A stretch of DNA of 64,000 nt from an uncultured Anaerofilum sp. (GTDB taxonomy: Bacteria; Bacillota; Clostridia; Oscillospirales; Ruminococcaceae): the NCBI GenBank assembly GCA_944385935.1, contig CALWZC010000007.1, positions 62,001 through 126,000 on the forward strand, read 5' to 3'. Positions 26,527 to 35,661 of this stretch are shown here, one piece after another (the stretch's first letter is position 1; every line of letters begins with the position of its first letter). The notes beneath the pieces were generated by a model. That model saw only the letters and a list, made by a program, of their open reading frames with translations, was not told the DNA's origin and did no database searches. The translations under genes and the position numbers were made by a program.

Positions 26527-27662
26527 TCTTCATCCTCCCAAATAGATTCTATCAAATCCTGTACAAAGGTCTGTTGTATTTCCTTCATTGGCTGTCCATT
26601 CTGTTTTTGGTAAAATTCTTGCAACAACTCCAAGGGAGATTTTTGCTGTATGTCCTGTGCTGCTTCTAACAAAGTTTCGCATTGTGTGCGCTTGTTGTCA
26701 TAGTCCAATTTCATCAAATTGGGGTAGATTACTCGCAGTTTGGCTACAGCATCAGGGATATCATCTTCATCTGTCAGAGTAATGTGTACATAGTCCTTTT
26801 GATAGCTTGTGCCTTGGTAAAAGCTGCGAAGGGTAAGGCTTTCATAGCTGCCTCGCAGTTCTACCAAATCTCGCAAAGGAACCAATGGTACAGTATGTAA
26901 AAAAATGTTGCCTTTTTCTTTTAACTCCACTACTGTTACAGATTTTTGATGGTTTGCTTCTGAGAAAGAATATTTTAAGGGAGTGCCGCAATAGCGCACC
27001 GTTTCCCTTCCCACCTGTTGAGGGCCATGGATATGACCAAGGGCAACATAATCGAAAGTATCAAACACAGCTACATCCACATTATCTGAGCCACCTACGG
27101 ATATTTCTTCGGAATCGCAGCGGGCAGCCCCCGTGACAAATTGGTGTGTTACCAATACATTGCGGCTTGTGGCATCCACCTCCATTGCACCAATGGCAGT
27201 GGCAAGGGCATTGGTATAGCCGGATATTTCCTCCTCTGGAAAAAAGCGGCGCACATGGGCAGGCTTTACAAAAGGCAGCAGGTAGAAATTCACCTCTCCA
27301 TATTCATCGGTGAGGGGAATGGGTGCTACTGTGCCATGGTACACCGGTGCCAAATGAATGCCGCTTTGTTCCATTAGACGTCCACCAAAGGCAATGCGTT
27401 CGGGGGAATCATGGTTGCCGCTAATCATAAAAACTTGCAATTTTCGCTTTGATAACTCTACTAAAAAATCATCCAAAAGAGCTACCGCCTCCGCAGGTGG
27501 TACCGGCTTGTCATATACATCACCAGCAATCAGCACCCCTTGTGGCTGTTCTGCATCTATCACCTTTAAAATTTCCGTCAAAATATATTGTTGGTCTTGC
27601 AGCATGGAAAATTCATTTACACGCTTGCCTAAATGTAGGTCGGAAATATGAATCAATTTCAC
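26514..27662 (-). CDS. sbcD: Exonuclease SbcD (Mre11-like nuclease)
   Basis: A 382-residue metallophosphoesterase, the nuclease partner of SbcC. Metal ligands appear in order: DLHLGKR near residue 8, GDVYDKPVPP near residue 48, SGNHDSPERI near residue 80, VTHQFV, and GHIHGPQ near residue 208. It starts at GTG 27662 after AAAGGGGCGATT. It is the first gene of sbcDC. The usual name of the pair is for repair of palindromes and double-strand breaks. Confidence 0.94.
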   Translation of the reverse strand: MKLIHISDLHLGKRVNEFSMLQDQQYILTEILKVIDAEQPQGVLIAGDVYDKPVPPAEAVALLDDFLVELSKRKLQVFMISGNHDSPERIAFGGRLMEQSGIHLAPVYHGTVAPIPLTDEYGEVNFYLLPFVKPAHVRRFFPEEEISGYTNALATAIGAMEVDATSRNVLVTHQFVTGAARCDSEEISVGGSDNVDVAVFDTFDYVALGHIHGPQQVGRETVRYCGTPLKYSFSEANHQKSVTVVELKEKGNIFLHTVPLVPLRDLVELRGSYESLTLRSFYQGTSYQKDYVHITLTDEDDIPDAVAKLRVIYPNLMKLDYDNKRTQCETLLEAAQDIQQKSPLELLQEFYQKQNGQPMKEIQQTFVQDLIESIWEDEECDH

Positions 27663-27702
27663 ACAATCGCCCCTTTTTCCACAAAAAATTTCCTATGCTA
27701 CA

Positions 27703-27731
27703 ATTATATAGCAGCCTATCTATCCATGCAA
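27703..27731 (-). promoter_or_regulatory. Promoter of sbcDC
   Basis: On the minus strand, TTGCAT (27731-27726), 17 bases, TATAAT (27708-27703), about 40 bases before the sbcD GTG. Confidence 0.7.
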
Positions 27732-27774
27732 GCAAAGCCCAGCAAGAAGGATATGCCACAATAAATATGGCTTT

Positions 27775-28597
27775 TTATGTTGTTTTTCTGTACTCCTTTG
27801 GACTATTGCCCACAACCTTTTTGAATGAGGAGGAAAAATAGTTTGTATTTTCAAATCCACAAATAGCCGCAATAGTATTTATGGGTAAATCACTGGTTTG
27901 CAACAATTTTTTTGCTTGTTCAATGCGCAATTTTACCACATAGGCTTTCACACTGTGGCCTGTATTTTTCTTGAACAAATGAGAAACCGTAGAAGTTGAA
28001 CACGAACAAGCATGTGCAATATCGTTGATAGAAATATTTTGCATAAAATTTAATTGCACATAGGCAAAAATGGAATGAAACAAACTGCTACCATACTCCA
28101 TTGTTTCCTTGTCATAGAGATACATTTGTAACATATTTAGCATATGGCAAAGGGGGTCTAATAATAACAGAGAGCCACTGCTCATCCTCTGGTGTCTGTT
28201 TCAAATTCTCTGTATAAATTTTTTCCATATTTTCTCTATTCAAGGAAAATTCATGTGCCACAGATTTGATTGTATCTTTCGCCTTTCTTTGGTCAATCCC
28301 ATAGCCGCTTACGCTTACAAAAACACTATCATTGGCAAAATAAACATATTCTTCCACTCCTGCATAGCACATGCCAAACAGACCCCCTTTTTTACAGTGT
28401 GCAAAAACCTTTCTTTGCTTTTTGATACATTTGTTCCATGCCTCAGAACTGGTTTTGACATAGGTACAAAAAGGATTTTGATGGATGTTGTGTTCAAGAA
28501 TTCCGCTGATACCCTTGCCATGGACTGTTACATATAAACCTAAACTATTTAGGTATGCAATATAGTTGTTGATGTCCAGAACCAATTTATTTTTCAT
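27775..28597 (-). pseudogene. PocR-domain AraC family regulator, frameshifted
   Basis: Two overlapping frames together make one regulator. The upstream part (28597 down to about 28160, ATG after AAAAGGAGGGGG) is a PocR sensory domain with NPFCTYVKTS, CKKGGLFGMCYAGVEEYVYF and VSVSGYGID. The downstream part, in the next frame, is an AraC helix-turn-helix pair (ISINDIAHACSCSTSTVSHLFKK, LPINTIAAICGFENTNYFSSSFKK). The join lies within the codons for EQWLSV/LLLDPLCHML, around 28150-28165; one surplus base (or two missing) explains it. It is divergent from the broken FAD oxidoreductase, which it probably once controlled. Confidence 0.85.
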
Positions 28598-28753
28598 AAA
28601 ATTCCCCCTCCTTTTCTTTCATAGTCTGCCATTGCACAAATACTATAACACAATTTTTGCAGTTTTTTAAATAAGATTTGCTTAAATATTGAATGTTTTT
28701 ATTTTAGCTTTATTCTATAATTTAGCTACCAAAAGGAATGGGAGGAAATTCAA

Positions 28754-29892
28754 GTGGTCAAACAGTTTACAGAAAATACCGATGTTTTAGTATTAGGAAG
28801 TGGCCCATCTGGATTTGCTGCGGCATACAGTGCTGCAAAAAATGGGGCCAAGGTAATTCTTGTGGAGCAAAATTGAGAAATTGGTGGCATATCTACTTCT
28901 GGGCTTATGAGCCACTGGACTGGCACATGTGGAAGCCCCCTCTATCACGAAATTTTAAGGCGCAGCGCAGAGCAAAACGAGGGAGAACAAAAAGGCAAAA
29001 TTACACCATTTATCAACCCCGAAAATTTAAAAACCCTCTATTTGGAAATGCTTTCGGAAGTGGGCTGTAAGATTATGCTTTACACCTTTGCCGAAGATGC
29101 CATCTGTGAGGGAGATACTGTTTTAGGGGCTTGTGTAATTAACAAATCCGGTCGCACCCAAATTTATGCCAAAACCGTGATTGATGCCACTGGTGATGGT
29201 GACATCGCCACTGCTTCTGGTGCCGAATTTGTTTTAGGTAGAGAAACAGACAACAAAATGCAGCCCGTTACCATGATGTTTAAAGTTGGTGGAGTAGATT
29301 ACAGCAGAGCAGTATTTTTAGAAAGTTTTGAAAGTACCTACCAAACACCACAAGGAGAACTACAAGCACTGGCATCACAGCATATTTCCCACCCTGCGGG
29401 ACATATTCGGAAATTATAGCCTATTTGAGAAAATTTGTTCCCGGATATGAGTCTTGTTTTATTATAGATTCTGCTTCTCTTATTGGTGTTCGAGAAACAA
29501 GACATTTTAAAGGGAAATACACCATTACCAAGGAAGATATATTAGAGGCAAAAGTATTTGATGATTATGTTGTAAAGGATGCCTATTTTAATTTTGACAT
29601 TCACAACATTACTGGTGCTAGCCTTGATAAAACTGGTGTACAGCAAAAATTCCTCCAAGCAAAAGGTTATACCATTCCCTACCGCTGTTTATTGCCGGAT
29701 ACAAAGAAAAATTTGCTTTTCTGTGGTAGAAATATTTCAGGCACACACGTTGCCCATTCCAATTATAGAGCCATGCCCATCTGTGTTGGCATTGGAGAGG
29801 CTGCCGGTGTAGCTGCCTCCATCGCCTCCAAGCGTAGTATTCCCCTAGAAGAAGTGGAAACTGCGGAGATACGGCAAATCATTGGTATATAA
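28754..29892 (+). pseudogene. FAD-dependent oxidoreductase (FAD_oxidored family), broken
   Basis: It starts at GTG 28754 after GGGAGGAA with a dinucleotide-binding motif VLGSGPSGFAAAYSAAKNG. An in-frame TGA (28874-28876) sits where the family has a residue before EIGGISTSG. The frame then runs on with VIDATGDGDIATASGAEF until HPAGHI. There, about 40 residues normally present are missing and the frame changes (near 29400-29415). The rest (EIIAYLRKFVPGYESCF, SASLIGVRETRHFKG, FCGRNISGTHVAHSNYRAMP, GIGEAAGVAASIA) is intact to 29892. At least one nonsense change and one frameshifting deletion leave no full protein. Confidence 0.88.
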
Positions 29893-29903
29893 ATAGAATT
29901 AGC

Positions 29904-29940
29904 AAACAGGGCAGATGTGGAGTACATCTGCCCTGTTTCA
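29904..29940. terminator. Hairpin between the FAD pseudogene and the DUF4353 gene
   Basis: A perfect 15-bp stem, AAACAGGGCAGATGT (29904-29918) with ACATCTGCCCTGTTT (29924-29938), between two convergent genes. It can serve both. Confidence 0.75.
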
Positions 29941-29977
29941 TTGAACTTTTAATGCTTATCAATAACTTTGTATGATT

Positions 29978-31957
29978 TTAATTTTTTGTAGGTCTTTCGC
30001 CTCTGGTTCCATTGGCTCCAGGCTGTCCATGAATCATTGTGCTGGTACCAGTAATCACTTCTTCTAGTGTAATTTCTGTTTGGAAGGTTCCTGCTGTTAC
30101 AGTATATGTGTTACCCATAGCAAGGTCTGGGCAGCTAAATAGCAACGAGGAAAACTGTTTTGCTGCATTGTATGTTAGAAGTGTATTGCCTTGCTTATCA
30201 GAGATAGAAACTGTACTTTCTGCCGGTTGCACCTCTACACTGAGTAATACAGCACATTGAGTAGATTCTGTGCTAAAATTTTGCACCATACCATCTACAC
30301 CAGTTCCCAACAGCATTCCCCCTGTAATAGTGGCAGTTCCATCATAATCCAATGGGGTATCTGCTCCTTGTGCTACACTGGACACAAACACAGTTCCACC
30401 ACTTATAGAGATATTTCCATTGGAATCTAAACCATCCCCACCTGCATCCATAGTAATGGTTCCACCTGTGATAGTAATACTAATATCATCTTTATTGGAT
30501 ACTGTATCACTGGCGGCATTGATTGCATCGTCAGTAGCAAATAGGTCAATGACTCCACCATTGATAGTTACGTTTTGAGCTTCTAAACCTTCAAAACAAG
30601 TTTCAATATTAATGGTTCCATTTTCTATTACAACGCTTTTATCCCCATGAAAGGCTTTTCCTCCAGAACTTATTTGTGCTGTACCATCATGGTATGCCAC
30701 ATTTCCATTGGAATGGAATCCATCATCTGCACAATCCAAAGTAAAAGTGCCACCTGTCACGATAAGGTCTGTTCCTGCTTTCAAGCCTTTGGTACTGGGT
30801 GTAGTATCATCTGTGGTGGTTTCTGTGGAACTTTGGGTTGTGGTTGTGTCTGTTTGTGGTTGCTGTTGCATATTTTCTGGCGGTGTCATAGCTTGGTCGC
30901 CTTCTGGTGGTTGCATTCCTTCTGGCGGGGTCATTCCATCTCCGGTTGCTCCTTCAGGGGGTTCCATCCATTCCGGTGGTGTCATGGTTTCGGAACCCTC
31001 TGGCAACTGCGGAGGCTGCTGATTTCCCATTGGCCCCTTCATTCCACCACCCATACCAGTGGGCATTTCCATTGTGTTGGTATGGACTTCTCCATTTGCA
31101 GAACCACCACCAGTTACAATCTCATAGGTTCCACCATCCACTGTTAGAAAATTGCTGGCACTGACTCCATCCCCTTGGCAATTCATTGTATAACTGCCAC
31201 CTTTGAGATAAATATATCCTTTTTCTGTATCTTCTTGATTATCGCTTTGAATACCATCTTTCCCTGTGGTCAATGTAAACGAGCCATCTGCAACAGCAAC
31301 AGAGTCTTTGCCAGATAGTCCATGGCCTGCAACAGAGATTTCATAGGTTCCACTGGTAATAGTAAGAGAATCTTTGCTCACCACACCATGTTCCACATCG
31401 GCAGAAATTTGGAGAGTTCCTGTTCCATTTAATGTAATATCCGATTTTGCAAAGATAACACCATCAATATTGTTGTCATCAATATTTTCATAGCTACCAC
31501 CATTTTTAAGAACGTTTACCGAGTTTTCTGCTGTGGTGATAAAAACTTTGTCTGCTGAGGGGATATAAATAGCCGCTGAAGTGGGACTTGTAATTGTTAC
31601 ACCGTCTAGTACAAGTTGTACCTTTTCTGTATCTGATACATTCACTACCACCATACCACTGTCAAGTGTTCCCGACAGGATATAGGTTCCCTCTGCCCCA
31701 ATGGTTACAACTCCATTATCAACTGTAACTGCACTGGAATCGCTTTCAGCACTTGTGCCTGTAAAGGTAATATGACCAGCGGATTCTTCTTCATAGCCAA
31801 TCTCATAATCTCGATTGCTAAATAAGCTTGTATAATCTATAGTTACCAAACTAGAATTTGCTGTGTTATTTGTTGTCTCCTCTGTTTTTGCCATGCTACA
31901 GCCTGCACACAAAACCGCCAAGGATAATAGTGCTGCATAAACTTGTTTCTTTTTCAC
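29978..31957 (-). CDS. DUF4353 (carbohydrate-binding domain) lipoprotein
   Basis: A 659-residue secreted lipoprotein. The GTG start at 31957 has AAGGAGAGAAC upstream and gives a signal peptide ending in the lipobox LCAGC; the longer frame lacks a site. The mature part is a repetitive beta-helix-like array of GGxxTxxxGGxxG units (DUF4353), for example DGIQSDNQEDTEKG, DDGFHSNG, DGLDSNGNISISGG. It is interrupted near residues 310-410 by a Pro/Met/Gln-rich insert with repeats of TPPE. It is the third gene of an operon with DUF4956 and a VTC domain, a set often accompanied by CotH-type spore-coat kinases; none is present here. The substrate is unknown. Confidence 0.85.
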   Translation of the reverse strand: MKKKQVYAALLSLAVLCAGCSMAKTEETTNNTANSSLVTIDYTSLFSNRDYEIGYEEESAGHITFTGTSAESDSSAVTVDNGVVTIGAEGTYILSGTLDSGMVVVNVSDTEKVQLVLDGVTITSPTSAAIYIPSADKVFITTAENSVNVLKNGGSYENIDDNNIDGVIFAKSDITLNGTGTLQISADVEHGVVSKDSLTITSGTYEISVAGHGLSGKDSVAVADGSFTLTTGKDGIQSDNQEDTEKGYIYLKGGSYTMNCQGDGVSASNFLTVDGGTYEIVTGGGSANGEVHTNTMEMPTGMGGGMKGPMGNQQPPQLPEGSETMTPPEWMEPPEGATGDGMTPPEGMQPPEGDQAMTPPENMQQQPQTDTTTTQSSTETTTDDTTPSTKGLKAGTDLIVTGGTFTLDCADDGFHSNGNVAYHDGTAQISSGGKAFHGDKSVVIENGTINIETCFEGLEAQNVTINGGVIDLFATDDAINAASDTVSNKDDISITITGGTITMDAGGDGLDSNGNISISGGTVFVSSVAQGADTPLDYDGTATITGGMLLGTGVDGMVQNFSTESTQCAVLLSVEVQPAESTVSISDKQGNTLLTYNAAKQFSSLLFSCPDLAMGNTYTVTAGTFQTEITLEEVITGTSTMIHGQPGANGTRGERPTKN

Positions 31958-31970
31958 AACAGTTCTCTCC

Positions 31971-32663
31971 TTATAGTTCTCCAATAGTTGTTTCCTGTTT
32001 TGAAACAGTAATTTCCAAGTTCCCATTGCGGCAACGAAGCTGGTCAATAAATTGTTTTTCTGTTTCTGCTTTACGCAATTTTAAGTGATAGGTTAAACGA
32101 AACAAACTACCCATATTGGTGGTTTTCACCTCTGCCAGTTCATAATCTGTTGCATATTGGTGAAGTAAATCGTCAAATACACCTGTATAGTCAAGGTCTT
32201 CTGGAATGGTAATGTGAAGTGTTTTATAAAGGGCATTCTTTTTTCCAGCACCAAAGTCTATTACATTATAAAGTGCCAGCACGCCACCCAGTAAAATGGC
32301 AATTACAAATGCATAACTAATGTAACCCATTCCAATGACAAGGCCCGTTCCCATGGCAAGGAAAATGGCTCCAATCTCTCTGGCTGAACCGGCAACCGAA
32401 CGAAATCGAACCAGACTAAATGCACCCGCCACAGCAACACCTGCCCCTACGTTGCCGTTAACCATCATAATTACTACACAAACTATGGCTGGAAGCAAGG
32501 CCATAGTTGCCACAAAACTTTTGGTGTATCGGCTGTGTACCATATATGCAAAAGCTAAAATTAAACCAATTGCCAATGCACTGCCAATACACAATAAAAA
32601 ATCTGTTAGTGTAACCACTTGTGTCATCTCTGTATCAAATATCCCGCGGAAGATATTAGGCAT
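31971..32663 (-). CDS. DUF4956 membrane protein
   Basis: A 230-residue protein with four hydrophobic segments in residues 15-140 (including FLLCIGSALAIGLILAFAYMV, split by short loops) and the conserved GAFSLVRFRSVAGSAREIGAIFLAMG between helices. A cytoplasmic-looking ferredoxin-fold-like C-terminal domain follows. DUF4956 proteins regularly accompany VTC-domain proteins; the function is not known. The start overlaps the preceding gene by 8 bases and has AAGGGG upstream. Confidence 0.88.
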   Translation of the reverse strand: MPNIFRGIFDTEMTQVVTLTDFLLCIGSALAIGLILAFAYMVHSRYTKSFVATMALLPAIVCVVIMMVNGNVGAGVAVAGAFSLVRFRSVAGSAREIGAIFLAMGTGLVIGMGYISYAFVIAILLGGVLALYNVIDFGAGKKNALYKTLHITIPEDLDYTGVFDDLLHQYATDYELAEVKTTNMGSLFRLTYHLKLRKAETEKQFIDQLRCRNGNLEITVSKQETTIGEL

Positions 32664-33375
32664 ATTTCTTTTCCCCTTTCTTCTGTTTCATCATCATGTG
32701 CTGGTAGGCAGTTCCATATTTAGAAAAAGAGGTTTTGTAAATCCCCTGCTCTGTAAGAATCTTTGTCATCCACAAAGGAATTCCACCCGATGTTTTTATT
32801 TCCATCAAAGTATAACCATCTTCCAAAATGGGAGTACCATACACATCGCTGCACAAAGATAATTCTTGCTGACGATAGAGAATATTTTCATCAAAGGTAA
32901 CCCGAAAATCGCTACCATCCAGGGAATAAAACGCCTGTCGCTCATAGCTGAGGAATACCATCGGAACAAGTGATTTATAATAGCTTCTAAAGTATTGTAT
33001 TTCATTGCCTATTTGGGAACAAACAGGCAATGGCGTGTTATTGAAAAAGGCGTTAGATACTTGATACTCTGGTAGACTTAAACGCCGTTTGTATACAACA
33101 GATTTATACTTTTTCTTTAGTTCTACAAAAACTGGTTGCTCTGCTGTTACCTGCTGATAGCTGCGTACTCGAAGTTTTTCTTTATAAGCTGGTTTTTCCA
33201 GAGAATGGCGAATCAGGCGAAAGTTCTTGGTATCATAGTAGATATTGCGAATTGTGGCCCGGCCATATTTATCCAACTTCATAAACTGTGCCATTGCTTG
33301 TAGGACAGCCTGTTTTTGCTCTGCTGTTAGTAGATATTTTATTTCATAACGTTCAAATGTTGTTTGTGCTGCCAT
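32656..33375 (-). CDS. VTC-domain (polyphosphate polymerase-like) protein
   Basis: A 239-residue CYTH/VTC tunnel-fold protein. Basic tunnel residues are visible in FERYEIKYLL, IRNIYYDT, KEKLRVRSYQ, FVELKKKYKSVVYKRRLSL and a C-terminal acidic strand YTLMEIKTSGGIPLW followed by FSKYGTAY. In yeast this fold makes polyphosphate; in bacterial three-gene sets like this one the product is unproven. AAGGAGG precedes the ATG. It is the first gene of the operon, whose promoter carries a direct-repeat operator shared with apbE. Confidence 0.87.
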   Translation of the reverse strand: MAAQTTFERYEIKYLLTAEQKQAVLQAMAQFMKLDKYGRATIRNIYYDTKNFRLIRHSLEKPAYKEKLRVRSYQQVTAEQPVFVELKKKYKSVVYKRRLSLPEYQVSNAFFNNTPLPVCSQIGNEIQYFRSYYKSLVPMVFLSYERQAFYSLDGSDFRVTFDENILYRQQELSLCSDVYGTPILEDGYTLMEIKTSGGIPLWMTKILTEQGIYKTSFSKYGTAYQHMMMKQKKGEKKYA

Positions 33376-33416
33376 GATATATGCCTCCTTGGTTAGAAAT
33401 TTTTAAGCACAGGTAT

Positions 33417-33448
33417 AGTATAAATAACCTACCTTAACTAAACTTAAA
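33417..33448 (-). promoter_or_regulatory. VTC operon promoter with TTTAAG-N5-TTAAGG direct repeat
   Basis: On the minus strand, TTTAAG (33448-33443) and TTAAGG (33437-33432) are 11 bases apart, then GTAGG, then the -10 TATACT (33422-33417). No good -35 is present, as expected for an activator-dependent promoter. The same arrangement with the same spacing occurs before apbE. Confidence 0.7.
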
Positions 33449-33482
33449 AAACTGCCAAAGATTTATTTTTCTTTTATAAACA

Positions 33483-33527
33483 AAAGCACCTGTAATTCAG
33501 CTTTGTTTCTGAATACAGGTGCTTTTT
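33483..33527 (-). terminator. Terminator of the apbE operon
   Basis: AAAAGCACCTGTAATTCAG pairs with CTGAATACAGGTGCTTTT with one bulged base, directly after the stop of the chimeric gene. Confidence 0.85.
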
Positions 33528-34684
33528 CTATAGTCGTGCTTGTGGAAGTGTAAGGGAGATGGTAAGAGAGCTTTCGTCGGTTGTGTATGCGGTAATCTTT
33601 CCTTTGTGGGCTGTAACAATGGTCTGTGCAATTGATAAGCCCAAACCATAACCACCCGTCTGGGAATTTCGAGAATCATCTGTACGATAGAACCTATCAA
33701 ATAGCCTGCTGATTTGCTCTTTGTTCAGGGTTTCACTTGGATTGCTCACCAAAAGTTTTAGCTGATTTTTTTGAGTTGCTAGTTCACAGGTAACTACTCC
33801 TTGAGAGGGCATATATTTTAAAGCATTATCCAGCAAAATAGTCAACAGCTTCTGGATGGATTTTTTGTCACCACACAAGAACAAATTTGGCTGAATGTTA
33901 GACGAAATTTGTTTGTTTTGCATCTTTGCTACGCCATCAAAACTTTGAATTGTAGATGTTAACAGCTCCGATAGACAAAACACTTCCATTTGGGCAGGTC
34001 GTTCCTCCTCCATCCGAGAGAGGAAAATCAATTCACAGGTTCTTTCACAAAGACCACAATGTGTGCAAGCTGGCTCGTCACGTTGAATCCTATAAAATCT
34101 CTTTCCAGAAACTAAGGTAAATAAAGCACCCAATGGGCAAAAATACCTACAGAAAAATCTTTCTATAAAAACAGAACCAATGAAAAACACCAATAAGAGA
34201 ACAAAGCCCCCTGTAAAGATTGCAGCAGACATGACCGAAAGGTTTCCAGATGTTAGCATACCAAATATTCCCCATGGACTTAGAGAAGCATCCATAGGTA
34301 TCGCCATTATCCATAAGGCAACTGCAATAAAGGCAACAACCACATATTTTAGATACTGAAGAACCCTGTCAATGTTCGCTGGAACAGTGATTCTTTTGTG
34401 GGGAAATTTTTTAGAAATCCAGAAGAAAAGTTCCTGCAATGAGCCAAATGAGCAAAGATACCCACAGAAAAAACGCCCCCATATAGCAGTTACAAAAAAT
34501 ACGACTGCAATAGTAATCAACTGTGCAGCCAAAGATTCAAAAGAAAACTCGCCATTTGTTAACGCGGTTACCACATTTCCCAAAGCATTAAGCACTGTAA
34601 TAAATAGTTCGGGAAATACAAAAAAGCAACAAGTTGAATTACATGGCGAATAATTTGCATAGCTAAGGGATATTTTACCTTCAT
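33528..34684 (-). pseudogene. Chimera of a NosR-like 4Fe-4S membrane protein and a histidine kinase, frameshifted
   Basis: The gene starts at ATG 34684 after AAGGAGG and reads MKVKYPLAM to LVAFLYFP. One base is then missing near 34613-34622, and the family sequence continues in the next frame (ELFITVLNALGN). The membrane part has RFFCGYLCSFGSLQELFFWISKKFP, FCRYFCPLGALF and one 4Fe-4S motif CTHCGLCERTC. At about 34035 it passes straight into the second helix of a histidine-kinase DHp domain (LIFLSRMEEER), with an intact ATPase domain (LLDNALKYMPS, GGYGLGLSIA). The second cluster motif, the kinase sensor and the phospho-acceptor His are gone. This fits a deletion joining two genes. Confidence 0.87.
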
Positions 34685-34697
34685 AAAAGCGGCCTCC

Positions 34698-35621
34698 TTA
34701 AAAATACATTATTGACCCATAAAAAGAAATTTGTTCCTGTAATTCTGGTGTAACTTGCACACTGCCATTGTCAGTAACAAAAACGGCAGAAATTCCATGT
34801 TTGTGTAAAATTGGTATTCCATCCTCTTGACCAAGACAACAAATTCCTGTTGCCAGCACGTCAAGTGTCACTGCTTTATCACCAATGAGTGATATAGAAA
34901 GTAAACCAGAGCAAGATGGTTTTCCTGTCTGTGGGTCAATAATGTGATGGAATCGCTTTCCCTGATGAAAAAAACACTGCTCATAAGAACCGCTGGTGAC
35001 AATCGCTTTATCTTTCAGAGCAATGCTTACCATTGTAGTTCCTGTTTTCTGAAATGGGTTTTGGATTCCAATTTTTTGCATTTTTCCCATAGCAATTACA
35101 GTTCCCCCAAAATTGATTTGTGCATCTTCAATGCCCTGTTCTTGCAATATAGACCGAGCTTTATCAGCAGCATACCCTTTGACAATCCCCCCTAAATCCA
35201 ACTTCACTCCTTTTTTGTGCAGAAAAGCAGTGCCATGAACCTTGTCGAGTTCCAGATTTTTTATGCCACATTGTGTTTGGCAATATTTTATTTCCTCTTC
35301 GGTTGGCAAAGTACCAGAACGAATGGCATTTTTCCAAAGTTCACTTATAGAGCCTACTGTTACATCAAATTTTCCCTTTGTTTCTTTGGCATACTCTAAG
35401 GCAAGGGACAACAAATAAAAGGTGTCTTCGCTAACCGCAACTGGATGGATTCCCGCATTTTGGTTGATTTTGTAAATTTCACTATCTGGACTAAAAAAAG
35501 AAAAGCAATTGTGCATTTCTAAAATAGTTTGCTTTATTTTATCCAATATAGATGAATTACAACCACCAAATAGTGTAACTGTATTGATAGTTCCAAATGC
35601 CGGAAAAATCTTTTTTATCAC
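34698..35621 (-). CDS. apbE: FAD:protein FMN transferase
   Basis: A 307-residue ApbE family protein that attaches FMN covalently to Thr residues of flavoproteins such as FMN-binding-domain and Rnf/Nqr subunits. It shows MHNCFSFFSPDSEIYKINQ near residue 36, KLDLGGIVKGYAADKA near residue 144, INFGGTVIAMG, HHIIDPQTGKP near residue 225 and VTLDVLATGICCLG. No lipobox is seen, so it is probably cytosolic or loosely membrane-held. The GTG start at 35621 has GGAGGT 8 bases upstream. It leads an operon with the broken 4Fe-4S gene. No FMN-binding acceptor is left in the window. Confidence 0.92.
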   Translation of the reverse strand: MIKKIFPAFGTINTVTLFGGCNSSILDKIKQTILEMHNCFSFFSPDSEIYKINQNAGIHPVAVSEDTFYLLSLALEYAKETKGKFDVTVGSISELWKNAIRSGTLPTEEEIKYCQTQCGIKNLELDKVHGTAFLHKKGVKLDLGGIVKGYAADKARSILQEQGIEDAQINFGGTVIAMGKMQKIGIQNPFQKTGTTMVSIALKDKAIVTSGSYEQCFFHQGKRFHHIIDPQTGKPSCSGLLSISLIGDKAVTLDVLATGICCLGQEDGIPILHKHGISAVFVTDNGSVQVTPELQEQISFYGSIMYF

Positions 35622-35661
35622 ATGCGTGCACCTCCTGCATTATGTTGAAATAGCAAGATTA

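Noticed and set aside
28874..28876. In-frame TGA as a selenocysteine codon
   Set aside because: The position lies before a conserved Gly-Gly of the FAD fold where Cys/Sec is not expected, no SECIS-like hairpin is obvious, and the gene carries another disabling lesion.
27775..34684. A mobile element or phage remnant causing the broken genes
   Set aside because: There is no transposase, integrase, terminal inverted repeat or target duplication; the lesions are point changes and simple deletions.
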